Counted from the first letter of the stretch, positions 38,486 through 47,151 are shown. The stretch is 64,000 bases of DNA from Bacillus inaquosorum KCTC 13429 (GCF_000332645.1 NZ_AMXN01000008.1:124001-188000), one strand, 5' to 3'. The notes: a model not told the origin generated them from the letters alone. Translations and numbers: made by a program.

Positions 38486-39472
38486 TCACTCTTTTGAAAA
38501 CAAGAACCCTGTTCCATTCTCATTTGTCTGCAGCTCATAAGTAATCGCGAGAAGTCTGCATATATCCTCAATAATCTTTAACCCAAGCCCCTCATTGTTC
38601 TCGGTCTTATCAAATCCAATACCGTCATCCCGAATAGAAACAGTGCCATGTTCAATCGTAACTTCCATCTTTTCAGCTTTTGAATGCTTTAACGTATTTT
38701 GAAAAATATTATCGAACAGCCTTTGCATCCATAACGCGTTGCTCATCCATATCACTTCTTGATCTGCTGGCTTATAGTGCAATTCAATCCCATTCATACT
38801 GTATAAATAATCCCACTTTTTCACCGCTGTTTCTAATAGCTCGTTTAGGCGCACTTCTTCATTTACGATATAAGAACTTTCTAACGTCTCAGCGGAATAT
38901 AGATTGAATTCATTGGTTAGTTCCGAGATATATTCGATTTGCTGATACAACGATTCGAATACGGCCTGATCATGACATTGGCCTTCCAAATAAAACAACT
39001 GCAGCCTGAGAGCGGTTAAAGGTGTATTAATGTCATGACGCAGTTTTTGCAAAAGTTCCTTTTTGATTTCCTCCTGCTGTCTTAATTCCAGTTCACGGTA
39101 TGTCGTCCGTTCAATTAACAAATTGACCGATTTGGTCAGTTCCCCGATTTCATCAGCGCGTTTCACTTCTATTTTATCGGGCACCTTTTGATCACTCGCC
39201 AGATGCCGAATGGTTTGATTTAATAGATTGATTTTATGCAGCAGGGAATGAATCGACTTTGAAAATAAAAAAGCTAACAATAAGAGTGATAACAAAAATA
39301 CAACGAGCATTGCCGGATACGCAAAAGACCTGTGAAAAGGCATACCATGATTCATCGGTTTAAACATGCTGTCATAAATTACAGACATCAAAATACTAAC
39401 CGCCAGCAATAGCACCGGAACACTAATAACGGCCGTACATAATAACAGCTGATATTTTGTCTTTAGCTTCAT
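38486..39472 (-). CDS. ybdK: Sensor histidine kinase YbdK
   Basis: A 328-residue membrane kinase. Two N-terminal helices (LLCTAVISVPVLLLAVSILM and AMLVVFLLSLLLLAFLF) enclose a short external loop. A HAMP-like segment follows, then the phospho-acceptor box LRHDINTPLTALRL (His near 144) and the ATP domain with N-box FQNTLKHSKA and G-boxes RDDGIGFD and NEGLGLKI. It overlaps ybdJ by 4 bases. The signal is unknown; a short loop suggests an intramembrane sensor. Confidence 0.88.
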   Translation of the reverse strand: MKLKTKYQLLLCTAVISVPVLLLAVSILMSVIYDSMFKPMNHGMPFHRSFAYPAMLVVFLLSLLLLAFLFSKSIHSLLHKINLLNQTIRHLASDQKVPDKIEVKRADEIGELTKSVNLLIERTTYRELELRQQEEIKKELLQKLRHDINTPLTALRLQLFYLEGQCHDQAVFESLYQQIEYISELTNEFNLYSAETLESSYIVNEEVRLNELLETAVKKWDYLYSMNGIELHYKPADQEVIWMSNALWMQRLFDNIFQNTLKHSKAEKMEVTIEHGTVSIRDDGIGFDKTENNEGLGLKIIEDICRLLAITYELQTNENGTGFLFSKE

Positions 39473-40140
39473 TTCTTCACAACGGTATTCAGCCGATACC
39501 CTTCTCCATATATATTTTCAATAATCTCACCCGCTTGATCATTGATTTTGGCTCTTATTTTTTTAATGTGCACATTGACGATATTCGGGTTTCTGTCTTC
39601 GAGCTGCCACAAATATTCAAAGAAATGTTCCTTTGTCAGGGTGCTGTCCCTATTTTCATATAAATAAAAGAAAATTTTCCGCTCAATCGCAGTAAACAAC
39701 ACCTCATCATGCAAGCTTTCATTGAACACTTTTTTGGTTTCCGCATCAATATACAAATGTTTGATTTGCGTAAAGGTGCCATAATGATGCTCAAGCATAT
39801 TCTTCATTCTTAATAGCAGCTCTCTCGGATCAAAGGGCTTCACCATATAATCCTCGCCGATCTGCAACCCTTGAAGCTTGCTGTCCATGTCATTGCGGGC
39901 CGAGAGAAAAATGACCGGAATGCGCAGCCCCAGCTTTTTGATTTTTGCAGACATTTGATATCCGTCTTCACCCGGCAGCATCACATCCATAATGACCAAA
40001 TCCACCTTCTGAATTACCGAAAGTACATCCGCTCCATCTGTTTTCCACATCACATGATATCCCTCACGCTGCAAAATCTTTTGCAGCAAATCACCAATCA
40101 TCACATCATCTTCAACGATTAAAATATGATAACCCTTCAT
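39469..40140 (-). CDS. ybdJ: OmpR-family response regulator YbdJ
   Basis: A 223-residue response regulator. Receiver domain 1-118 with acidic pair EDD, phospho-Asp in VIMDVMLPGEDG and Lys in YMVKPFDPRELLL. The OmpR/PhoB winged helix is at 125-223 (LTKEHFFEYLWQLEDRNPNIVNVHIKKIRAKI). It lies between ybdG (1-bp gap) and ybdK, so the hydrolase and two-component system are one operon. The target promoter is unknown. Confidence 0.88.
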   Translation of the reverse strand: MKGYHILIVEDDVMIGDLLQKILQREGYHVMWKTDGADVLSVIQKVDLVIMDVMLPGEDGYQMSAKIKKLGLRIPVIFLSARNDMDSKLQGLQIGEDYMVKPFDPRELLLRMKNMLEHHYGTFTQIKHLYIDAETKKVFNESLHDEVLFTAIERKIFFYLYENRDSTLTKEHFFEYLWQLEDRNPNIVNVHIKKIRAKINDQAGEIIENIYGEGYRLNTVVKK

Positions 40141-40141
40141 C

Positions 40142-41119
40142 CTAGCGAACCTTTCTCATAAACTCCATGGAAAGTTTATATATTTGATCAGGCTGATATA
40201 AATAAATACTGTGTGTTCCCCTCAGTTCCTTTATATCAGCTGTATTAAATTGAGCCGCAAACGCTTCATAATCTTTTCGGTTTTGTATGGCGTACTTTGA
40301 ATTTCTATTTTGGTCAGAGACCGCATCTAAAATCAAGACGGGAGTTTCTTTTGGCGCCGGCAGATTCACAGATTTCCTACCGTTTTGGTAAGACTGTAAA
40401 AGCTCATGCTCCATATCTGCATTAAAAAATTGCTTAAAATTAATGGCTTTATAGATTTCTTTTTCTTCATCAGTTAAAAACGACTGCCGAATCACCTCAG
40501 GATTATATACTGCGGAAGACATAAACCGATGAAAACCAATCGAAGTTAACAGATGGAACCCTCTCACTTTCAGTCTGTCAATCCCGCTTAATTTATACGT
40601 GACATACTGCTGAGGCAATCCAATATCCATCGCAATAATCGCCTTAATTTCCTTAGGATATTTCTGCGCCCAATACATCGCTTCAATCCCGGATATGGAA
40701 TGAGGCATTAAAATATAAGGAGGCTTATTTCCGCTTTTCATAAGCGCTTTCCTCGTCTGTTCCAGTACCGTGTCAATATCTCTGTCATCATTAGACACAT
40801 CACTGTATCCATAACCAGCCCGATCAACGACAGCAATCTTGTTTTCTTTTGAAAACTTACTGTACAAACCTTTCATCTCATAAGCAGGCGCAGCAATCCC
40901 CGAACCGGACATAAACACAAACGTATCCTTCCCGCTTCCCTCTTCATACACATTCATCTTTTTACCGTCAACATCGACTACTGTGCCTTTACCTTTGAGC
41001 AAGGCTGCCTCCTTATTTAGCTGGTAATGGTGATAAATAAAAACGGAGACGGAAACAAACAAAACCAAAGCAGCCAAGCCGCCTAAAACGAACTTTAGGA
41101 CTTTCCATATTGTTTTCAT
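40142..41119 (-). CDS. ybdG: Membrane-anchored alpha/beta-hydrolase YbdG
   Basis: A 325-residue alpha/beta hydrolase with an N-terminal membrane anchor (VLGGLAALVLFVSVSVFIY). The oxyanion strand is FVFMSGSGIAAP, the nucleophile elbow MPHSISGIE (Ser near 143), with an Asp in ILDAVSDQ and His in LRGTHSIYLY. It is the first gene of the ybdG-ybdJ-ybdK operon and divergent from the MerR regulator gene. The placement suggests its product or substrate is linked to the sensed signal; inference only. Confidence 0.82.
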   Translation of the reverse strand: MKTIWKVLKFVLGGLAALVLFVSVSVFIYHHYQLNKEAALLKGKGTVVDVDGKKMNVYEEGSGKDTFVFMSGSGIAAPAYEMKGLYSKFSKENKIAVVDRAGYGYSDVSNDDRDIDTVLEQTRKALMKSGNKPPYILMPHSISGIEAMYWAQKYPKEIKAIIAMDIGLPQQYVTYKLSGIDRLKVRGFHLLTSIGFHRFMSSAVYNPEVIRQSFLTDEEKEIYKAINFKQFFNADMEHELLQSYQNGRKSVNLPAPKETPVLILDAVSDQNRNSKYAIQNRKDYEAFAAQFNTADIKELRGTHSIYLYQPDQIYKLSMEFMRKVR

Positions 41120-41203
41120 ATGATGCTCCTTTCACGTGATACGGAAAGGATACGACATGAAAATAAATTTCTGATTAATTTTGGGTCGATTTTATTTAGA
41201 CAT

Positions 41204-41234
41204 TTGACTTTGCCCTTACGGAAAGGTGTACATT
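41204..41234 (+). promoter_or_regulatory. MerR-type promoter with 19-bp spacer and operator
   Basis: TTGACT (41204-41209), 19-bp spacer and TACATT (41229-41234). The spacer contains CCCTTACGGAAAGG at 41213-41226, an imperfect dyad (10 of 14 symmetric positions). A long spacer with a dyad inside is the hallmark of promoters activated by MerR-family proteins by DNA untwisting; here the MerR gene itself follows. Confidence 0.75.
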
Positions 41235-41254
41235 TGGAGCATGGAGGTGATCGT

Positions 41255-42085
41255 TTGCTATCGATCGGTGAATTTTCAAAGATATGCAAAGTATCAACAA
41301 AAACACTGCGATACTATGATGAAATCGGATTAATCCACCCCGAAGACATTAACCCTGAAAATGGATATCGATATTATTCTATCAGGCAGCTGAAAGAAAT
41401 GCTCTTGATTAACCGTTTAAAGTCGTATCATTTTTCTTTAGAAGAAATCAAAACCATTCTCGATTTGGAAGAGGATCAGGCTGAAGAAAAGCTTGGTTCT
41501 GCCCTTCAGCGAAAAAGAAGAGAAGTACAGGAAAAGATCAATGCTTATGAATATACCCTTACACAATTGAACCTCGATATTCTGCGTGCAGAGAAAGGCA
41601 AACCAATGATGTCATGGCTTGACGATATAGAAGTAATGCTTGCTGAAACCCAGCCAATGAACATCCTGTATTTACGCAAAATGATGAGCAGTAATGACTA
41701 TGCCCTAGGATACGAAAAGTATTTTAGCAGGCTATATGAAAGAATTGCTGTTGATAAACTTACCTTGCTCGGCACGCCCATGACCATTTATCACAGCCCT
41801 GAGTACAACCCTGCCGGCAATGATACAGAGTTTGCGATTCCAATAGAGGAGACGGTAAAAGGTACAAGAGGTTTGCCCGGAGGTCTTTGCGCAAAGTCTG
41901 TTTTAAAAGGTCCCTATGCAGAATTGACCTCGATATACGCTAAGCTGAGAGAATGGGTCGAAGGTGAAGGCTATGAATTGGCGCAATCACCGTATGAAGT
42001 GTATGCAACCGATCACCACCAAGCTGGTGTGCCAGAGGATATTGTGACTGAAGTGTATTTTCCAATAAAGAAAAAAGAGAGGTAA
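41255..42085 (+). CDS. MerR-family regulator with effector-binding domain
   Basis: A 276-residue regulator starting at TTG, 7 bases after GGAGG; the longer frame runs through the promoter and is not used. The N-terminal winged helix is LLSIGEFSKICKVSTKTLRYYDEIGLI, followed by a coiled coil (80-115) and a C-terminal GyrI-like small-molecule domain (about 125-275; PEYNPAGNDTEFAIPIEE, GPYAELTSIYAKLREW). This is the BmrR/TipA-like layout that activates multidrug or toxin genes. It is followed after 4 bp by a serine hydrolase gene. I do not recall this pair at this site in 168. Confidence 0.85.
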   Translation: MLSIGEFSKICKVSTKTLRYYDEIGLIHPEDINPENGYRYYSIRQLKEMLLINRLKSYHFSLEEIKTILDLEEDQAEEKLGSALQRKRREVQEKINAYEYTLTQLNLDILRAEKGKPMMSWLDDIEVMLAETQPMNILYLRKMMSSNDYALGYEKYFSRLYERIAVDKLTLLGTPMTIYHSPEYNPAGNDTEFAIPIEETVKGTRGLPGGLCAKSVLKGPYAELTSIYAKLREWVEGEGYELAQSPYEVYATDHHQAGVPEDIVTEVYFPIKKKER

Positions 42086-42089
42086 CGTC

Positions 42090-43088
42090 ATGCAAAGAAA
42101 CGACTGGCCAACTGCAGAGCCGGCAGCCTTGGGGATAGACGCCGATAAACTGTCTGAGCTTGACCCTAAAATAAAATCCGAATACAGCAATATAAACGGT
42201 ATCGTGGTTGTGAGAAATGGATACATCGCTTATGAGCGCTATTATCATGGTTATGGACCGAATGATACGCATCATGTTGCCTCAGTAACCAAAAGTATCA
42301 TGTCAGCTCTTATTGGAATTGCGATACATGCAGGATACATCAAAAGTGTCGACCAAAACGCACTCGACTTTTTCCCAGAATACGTCCCGGGTCCTTATAA
42401 TAAACAAAAACAAGACATCACCCTTCGCCACCTTCTCACGATGACAGCTCCATATCCATTTGAAGACTGGCACGAACCACTAGACAAGATGTGCATGCAG
42501 CCTGATTGGATCACCTATACGCTGGATATGCTGGGCCAAGGAGGCACAATCGGCACATTTAAATACTCCACCGCAGGTGCACACCTGCTATCAGCCATCA
42601 TCACCCGCAGCACAGGCAAGAGCGCCCGCGAGTTTGCCAACGAGCACTTGTTTAAATCGATCGGCATGAAAGAAATCCCCTATTATGGTATGAAATCATT
42701 TGGCTTTGACGATCTATTCGGAAAAAACATGAAGGGATGGGTAAATGACCCGGACGGCAACTCAACCGGAGGATGGGGACTTACGCTGACTCCACGGGAT
42801 ATGGCTAGGTTTGGTTATCTTTATTTAAATCACGGTACTTGGAACAACCAAAAGATCATTCCTGAGTCATGGATTGACGAATCAACAAAGATGAACGCCA
42901 ATAACTATGGTTATCTATGGTGGCTTTGTGATGAGGCCGGTGTTTTCTCATACTCAGCACTGGGTGATGGCGGGAATGTGATTTGCTGTGTTCCGGAAAA
43001 AAACCTGATTGTAGCAATCGCATCGGAGTTCATCATGAATGCTCGTGACAGATGGCAATTGATTAAGGAGTATTTAGTTTCTCAATGA
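42090..43088 (+). CDS. Beta-lactamase/esterase-family serine hydrolase
   Basis: A 332-residue cytoplasmic (no signal peptide) member of the class C beta-lactamase/PBP4*/EstB superfamily. The S-x-x-K motif is SVTKSIMS (Ser near 70), the Tyr motif YSTAGAH and the third box GDGGNVI. It is cotranscribed with the MerR regulator gene and presumably induced by that regulator's ligand, which suggests a detoxifying esterase or amidase. The ribosome-binding site is AGAGAGGTAA. The exact substrate is unknown. Confidence 0.82.
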   Translation: MQRNDWPTAEPAALGIDADKLSELDPKIKSEYSNINGIVVVRNGYIAYERYYHGYGPNDTHHVASVTKSIMSALIGIAIHAGYIKSVDQNALDFFPEYVPGPYNKQKQDITLRHLLTMTAPYPFEDWHEPLDKMCMQPDWITYTLDMLGQGGTIGTFKYSTAGAHLLSAIITRSTGKSAREFANEHLFKSIGMKEIPYYGMKSFGFDDLFGKNMKGWVNDPDGNSTGGWGLTLTPRDMARFGYLYLNHGTWNNQKIIPESWIDESTKMNANNYGYLWWLCDEAGVFSYSALGDGGNVICCVPEKNLIVAIASEFIMNARDRWQLIKEYLVSQ

Positions 43089-43234
43089 AATTATGAAAAT
43101 TGACAAACGAGAATTCCTTATTGGCAGCCTGCTCTAAGGAACACGATATTGAGAAGGCTGCCATTCTTTCTTAGGTCAATTAAACTTTCACAAAACAGAA
43201 TTCCGCAATATTTTATCCATGTAGTAACATAAAG

Positions 43235-43585
43235 TCACCATAAAGCCTTTTTTTCTTCCTCCTGCTCAATAAATAGATAATTTTCAGGGCTGCCTAAAAC
43301 AGAAAAAAGCGCCAAAAGCAACTTCCATCCCCGGATTGGACTTCCGCATCTAAACTTCAACACTTCTCCTTCCGCTAAAGTAAACCTCAATGTTTGGCTT
43401 GTACACCAAGCAATTTTCACTTGAATAACATGTTCACCAGGCGGCAAAGCAATTCGCATCCTCCCTCCATCTTTGATATTTCCCATCTCAGCCCCATCAA
43501 TTAGCACTGAATACCCTCTCAATTTGTTGATGTACTGCGATGTCCTGCTAATTTCAATGTACGTCTTTTGATTCACCGATGACAC
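43235..43585 (-). CDS. Small uncharacterised protein, possibly YbcM
   Basis: Up to 116 residues, starting at GTG 43585 or more likely GTG 43576. It resembles a short PEGA/DUF-type beta protein: YSVLIDGAEMGNIKDGGRMRIALPPGEHVIQVKI. A hydrophobic stretch (WKLLLALFSVLG) lies near the C-terminus, followed by a Glu/Lys tail. By position it could be ybcM of 168, but I cannot confirm the sequence. It is monocistronic. Confidence 0.6.
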   Translation of the reverse strand: MSSVNQKTYIEISRTSQYINKLRGYSVLIDGAEMGNIKDGGRMRIALPPGEHVIQVKIAWCTSQTLRFTLAEGEVLKFRCGSPIRGWKLLLALFSVLGSPENYLFIEQEEEKKALW

Positions 43586-43750
43586 ATCCTCAAAAATAAT
43601 GATCTTACAAGCGAGAAGCGTTAGAACCCTCTCACCATACCGTTATTTCTCAATCCTAGTATATTATAACTTGCTGTGCTTCGGCTCTCCGTCGGCAAAA
43701 ATCCTTACAGCTTCAGTGTGCCTTCTGCATGACGGATTTGAAAAGCATAT

Positions 43751-43783
43751 AAAAAAACACCCGCTTGTATAACGAGCGGATGT
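43751..43783 (-). terminator. Terminator of ybcL
   Basis: Minus strand CATCCGCT / AGCGGGTG stem (one G-U pair), then seven T. Confidence 0.82.
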
Positions 43784-43837
43784 TAGATCTTTCGAAATGA
43801 ACCTATTGAATTTTAAGAACTAAAACAACGCACTGCA

Positions 43838-45010
43838 TTATTGATTGATATCTTTTAGCGCTTGTTTCGGTTGCGAATTGAAAATCAACAATGATGAAAT
43901 AATGGCAATCATAACCCCTAACGCACCAATCCAGGTAATCGAAGCCAATGATACGTTTTCTACAAAAACGCCCCCTATCCCTGCGCCAACTGCCATAGCG
44001 AGTTGCATCATGGACTGATTAATACTGAGCAAAACACCTGACATTTCCGGTTCTATTGTAGCCAGGTGAAATTGCTGTGTCGGACCGGTAGACCATGCGG
44101 CAAACGACCATAATATGAGAATCATCAACACACCGATATAGGAATGAGTGACAAATGACAGCCCAACCAGTGTGATGATATGCAATGTCATCCCGCCAAC
44201 AAGTGTAAAGGGCACTCCCCATTTATCGGTGCTATATCCCCCAAACTTCGATCCAACCAAACTGGCAATTCCAAATATAAGCAAAACACCGCTAAGCAGC
44301 TTGCCGCTTATTCCTGAAATGTTCAAGAGATACGGTGACAGATAGGTATAAGCAACAGAATATCCCCCGAGCCAGAAGAAAGTGATTGATAATCCCATCG
44401 CCACTTTCCGTTTTTTGAAAAGAGCAAGCTGTTGAAGCAAAGGTACAGGCTTATCCCCTTCAGTATGCGGAAGAGTAAAGAATATAACGGCCATTGCGAT
44501 CAAACCCATCAAAGCAATTGCACCAAATACAGACTTCCAACCTAATGCTACTGCTATCATTCTTCCAAGCGGAACACCAATGATTAAAGAAGCGGTAAAT
44601 CCCATAACGACAGTAGCGATGGCACTGCCTTGCTTCCCTTCCGATGCAATCTTAGCGGCAATCGTTAATGCGGTGACAACAACCATACCTGCTCCCATCG
44701 CCATAATGATCCGCGCTGCAATAAACCATCCATAACCAGGCAGGACAAAGGCCAAGATATTGCCGAACACAAACAAACCGAGAGCATACATCATCAATTT
44801 GCGTCTATCCATACTTGCTGTCAATGCCATAAGAATGGGTGTGGAAAGAGCATATACAAGTGAAAAGATCGTAATAAGCTGGCCCGCGGCAGCCAAAGTT
44901 ATCCCGAGTGTATGAGCAATGTGATCCAAAATACCGGAAATGATGTACTCTGAGGTTCCTACTAAAAAGCTGACAATGGCTAAAATGTAAATTTTCCAAG
45001 TGTTAGACAT
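43838..45010 (-). CDS. ybcL: MFS exporter YbcL
   Basis: A 390-residue drug:H+ antiporter family transporter with 12 helices. The motif-A loop is MALTASMDRRKLMMYALG, motif C is GAIALMGLIAMAVIFF-like, and NAFVLPGYGWFIAARI-like helix 4 is typical of DHA1 efflux pumps. It lies downstream of the ArsR-family regulator gene; two operator-like sequences lie just upstream of its start. The substrate is unknown. Confidence 0.83.
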   Translation of the reverse strand: MSNTWKIYILAIVSFLVGTSEYIISGILDHIAHTLGITLAAAGQLITIFSLVYALSTPILMALTASMDRRKLMMYALGLFVFGNILAFVLPGYGWFIAARIIMAMGAGMVVVTALTIAAKIASEGKQGSAIATVVMGFTASLIIGVPLGRMIAVALGWKSVFGAIALMGLIAMAVIFFTLPHTEGDKPVPLLQQLALFKKRKVAMGLSITFFWLGGYSVAYTYLSPYLLNISGISGKLLSGVLLIFGIASLVGSKFGGYSTDKWGVPFTLVGGMTLHIITLVGLSFVTHSYIGVLMILILWSFAAWSTGPTQQFHLATIEPEMSGVLLSINQSMMQLAMAVGAGIGGVFVENVSLASITWIGALGVMIAIISSLLIFNSQPKQALKDINQ

Positions 45011-45039
45011 AAAGTTTCACTCCTTAATCATTAATAAAC

Positions 45040-45059
45040 ATATCACGAAATATCGATAT
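45040..45059. promoter_or_regulatory. ArsR-type operator A upstream of ybcL
   Basis: ATATCA-N8-CGATAT, matching the ybzH promoter element. It is spaced 40 bp (about four helical turns) from operator B. Confidence 0.6.
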
Positions 45060-45079
45060 GTTAATTCAAAAAAATAAAC

Positions 45080-45099
45080 ACATCGTAATATGTCGATAT
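45080..45099. promoter_or_regulatory. ArsR-type operator B upstream of ybcL
   Basis: ACATCG-N8-CGATAT, the second of two matching elements between ybzH and ybcL. Confidence 0.55.
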
Positions 45100-45136
45100 A
45101 TATGGCGTAAAAATAAACATCTTTTGATGTTTATTT

Positions 45137-45439
45137 TTATATCTCTGTTTTAAGAAAGTCAGCAAGTTTCCCAATGGCTTCTTCATCTCTTTTGTAATAA
45201 GTGTACTTTCCGATTCGTTCCGCCTTAATCAGGCCGGCTCTTAAAAGGATGGTGAGATATTGGGAAGCCGTAGATTGCGTCATTTTCAATTTGTCTGTTA
45301 TTTGACTGACACATACCCCGATTGTGTTCATATCAATCCCTTCATGGGGTGCAAAATGACGATCAGGCTCCTTCAGCCATTGTAAAATTTGCAGCCTTGA
45401 TTCATTTGATAAGGCTTTGAATACTTCAATTGGTTCCAT
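45137..45439 (-). CDS. ybzH: ArsR-family repressor YbzH
   Basis: A 100-residue ArsR/SmtB winged-helix regulator (EPIEVFKALSNESRLQILQWL; CVSQITDKLKMTQSTASQYLTILLRAGLI; YTYYKRDEEAI). Two cysteine-free metal-site positions suggest a non-metal ligand. The chosen ATG has no ribosome-binding site, but it lies 8 bases after a TATAAT, so the mRNA is probably leaderless. It presumably represses itself and ybcL. Confidence 0.85.
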   Translation of the reverse strand: MEPIEVFKALSNESRLQILQWLKEPDRHFAPHEGIDMNTIGVCVSQITDKLKMTQSTASQYLTILLRAGLIKAERIGKYTYYKRDEEAIGKLADFLKTEI

Positions 45440-45446
45440 ACCGATT

Positions 45447-45474
45447 ATTATATCGTTATATTCCGATATGTCAA
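45447..45474 (-). promoter_or_regulatory. ybzH promoter with embedded operator
   Basis: Minus strand TTGACA (45469-45474), 16-bp spacer, TATAAT (45447-45452). The spacer contains ATATCG-N8-CGATAT (45450-45469), the third copy of the operator. The start codon follows the -10 by 7 bases. Confidence 0.8.
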
Positions 45475-45701
45475 TTCGTTTTTTGATGCTAGCTTTTTTA
45501 GGCTTATTTATGACTAATTCTGTGAAATGAAACTGAGGAAAGCATCCCAAAAACCAAAGACTTTTGTTCCTGCTTAAATGTATCATAAAGCTTTAGAAAT
45601 TGGTCTCTAATCATGGCATTGTACGCTTTGGGGAACCCGGCAGTGGCTTTGTTAATTTTGGCGTCCGCTTAGATTGTGAATTAAAACAATGATGGCATAA
45701 C

Positions 45702-45745
45702 TCTAAAAAAAGAAGCGGAAGTTGATTATGTTCAATCAGCTTCCA
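45702..45745 (-). terminator. Terminator of the dab operon
   Basis: Minus strand GGAAGCTGATT / AATCAACTTCC stem (one mismatch), then GCTTCTTTTTTT. Confidence 0.75.
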
Positions 45746-45775
45746 ACCTCTTTGACAAACATTTAATTCTTTATA

Positions 45776-46138
45776 TTAAAGATTTTTCTCTAAATCATTA
45801 CATAATTTAAATACCATCACTCGTTCACCTGTCCGGGAGCTTAAATCAGTATGAAAACTTTTCACTTCTTCTCCAGTTATCGTAAGGATAATATCCTTAA
45901 GACCTTCTATACCTGATTCAACTAGCTCTGAACGAGTTTGTTTGATAGATAACATCCCCTCTTTTGATCCACAAACTGCGTATTCAGCTGGTGTTAAAAT
46001 TCCTTTTAAATTAACAATGATCATATCCCGCAGTATATCAGTTTTAACAGATACAGACCCACGCCCAAGATAATCCTTCTCCCATTGAGTAATGGACTTA
46101 CTGATCTCTGATTCAATAGAACCTTTCGTTTTTTTCAT
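45776..46138 (-). CDS. ybcI: DUF2294-family protein YbcI
   Basis: A 120-residue protein of the DUF2294 (Na-translocating decarboxylase-like) family, with conserved WEKDYLGRGSVSVKTDILRDMIIVNLKGILTPAE and GEEVKSFHTDLSSRTGERVMVFKL. The start is the ATG preceded by GGAG. It is the last gene of the dabB-dabA operon. In some bacteria the family accompanies inorganic carbon genes. Precise role unknown. Confidence 0.78.
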   Translation of the reverse strand: MKKTKGSIESEISKSITQWEKDYLGRGSVSVKTDILRDMIIVNLKGILTPAEYAVCGSKEGMLSIKQTRSELVESGIEGLKDIILTITGEEVKSFHTDLSSRTGERVMVFKLCNDLEKNL

Positions 46139-46194
46139 ATATAACACATCTCCTGGCAAAAAAATTGGCATATTCTATTAGTTATTTCGTCTCA

Positions 46195-46485
46195 TTAATA
46201 TTCTCTTACAACATGTCCTTCATATACACCTTCAATATCCAAATCAGTTTTACCGTTTCTTGAGACCACTATCATTTTGGATAACATATTTTCTTCCATC
46301 ATAGAGTGGACATGCAAAAATCGAACGCTCCCTAAATGGGTTTCCTCAACCTCTTCATAGGATTTTAAATGATAAAAATCGATTGCTTTTCTAATTACTT
46401 TTTTCATACATTCCATATTTTCTCGATCAAACGAGCTCATTTCCTCTATTGTTTTCGTTACAAAATCAGTTAAATTAGCGTTCAT
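46195..46485 (-). CDS. ybcH: Uncharacterised protein YbcH
   Basis: Ninety-six residues with no membrane segment; helical N-terminus (LTDFVTKTIEEMSSFDRENMECMKKVIRKAI) and a beta-strand-rich end (VRFLHVHSMMEENMLSKMIVVSRNGKTDLDIEGVYEGHVV). The ATG follows AAGGAGA. It lies between ybcF and ybcI in the dab operon. Function unknown. Confidence 0.72.
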   Translation of the reverse strand: MNANLTDFVTKTIEEMSSFDRENMECMKKVIRKAIDFYHLKSYEEVEETHLGSVRFLHVHSMMEENMLSKMIVVSRNGKTDLDIEGVYEGHVVREY

Positions 46486-46551
46486 ACAATCTCCTTAGAA
46501 CTGCTTCTTTCTCCATAGATGGGTGCGTTTAGAAGCTGAACCTTCATTTCA

Positions 46552-47076
46552 TCATGACAAGCAATGATCAGGTAGGGCTTGACCTGTTTTAACATCAGGA
46601 ACCTCCACAATTGAGGCTTTTCCATCCTTATGATGAACGAGTAAACCTCTAACTTTAACATATGACGGCACTAGTGGATGCTGACGAATGATATCAACAC
46701 TTTTTTCAACACTAGTACTATTTTCATTTAGCCATTCATCGACCGTACCACCTAAAAATTCAGGCCTGCAGTTTTGAAATAGATAATCCAATGTTTGTAT
46801 TTTATCTTTCATTGTTTCCAGTTGAGTTAGTCCATTACCTGTGGAAGTCCTCTTATCTTTTGTTCCTACCACAACAACCTCCTCAACATCTTCCTGGTAA
46901 ATCGCAAAAATAACAGACCTCATTATTTCTCCATAAGGATGTGAGATACCGGCACCATAGCTTTGTATAGTCAGCATATTTTCTGCTGGAGTGTTAGTCA
47001 CTTCTTGTAAAATAGGCTCCAAGCCGTTTTCAATGTCCGTCAAAAATAATACTTTTTTATTTTGATTTCCATTCAT
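46552..47076 (-). CDS. ybcF: Carbonic-anhydrase-like protein YbcF without zinc ligands
   Basis: A 174-residue protein with a beta-carbonic-anhydrase-like layout (LFLTDIENGLEP; IQSYGAGISHPYGEIMRSVIFAIYQEDVEEVVVVGTKDKRTSTG). The usual Cys-x-Asp-x-Arg and His-x2-Cys zinc motifs are not preserved at those positions, so it is probably not an active anhydrase. Encoded between dabA and ybcH, it may bind bicarbonate or regulate the carbon pump. The ATG is preceded by AGAGGTG. Confidence 0.75.
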   Translation of the reverse strand: MNGNQNKKVLFLTDIENGLEPILQEVTNTPAENMLTIQSYGAGISHPYGEIMRSVIFAIYQEDVEEVVVVGTKDKRTSTGNGLTQLETMKDKIQTLDYLFQNCRPEFLGGTVDEWLNENSTSVEKSVDIIRQHPLVPSYVKVRGLLVHHKDGKASIVEVPDVKTGQALPDHCLS

Positions 47077-47151
47077 ATAGCACACCTCTTCTAAATGTTT
47101 TTCATCTTTATATTGAGTAACAAATCCATTTGATAATGTTTAGATTCATAA

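Larger units (their letters stand above)
45440..45775. other. Region upstream of ybzH up to ybcI
   Basis: It contains the ybzH promoter/operator (45447-45474) and the ybcI terminator (45702-45745). Between them 45590-45700 is more GC-rich and has a short frame reading MALYALGNPAVALLILASA, possibly a remnant of a membrane gene; no ribosome-binding site. Confidence 0.5.
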
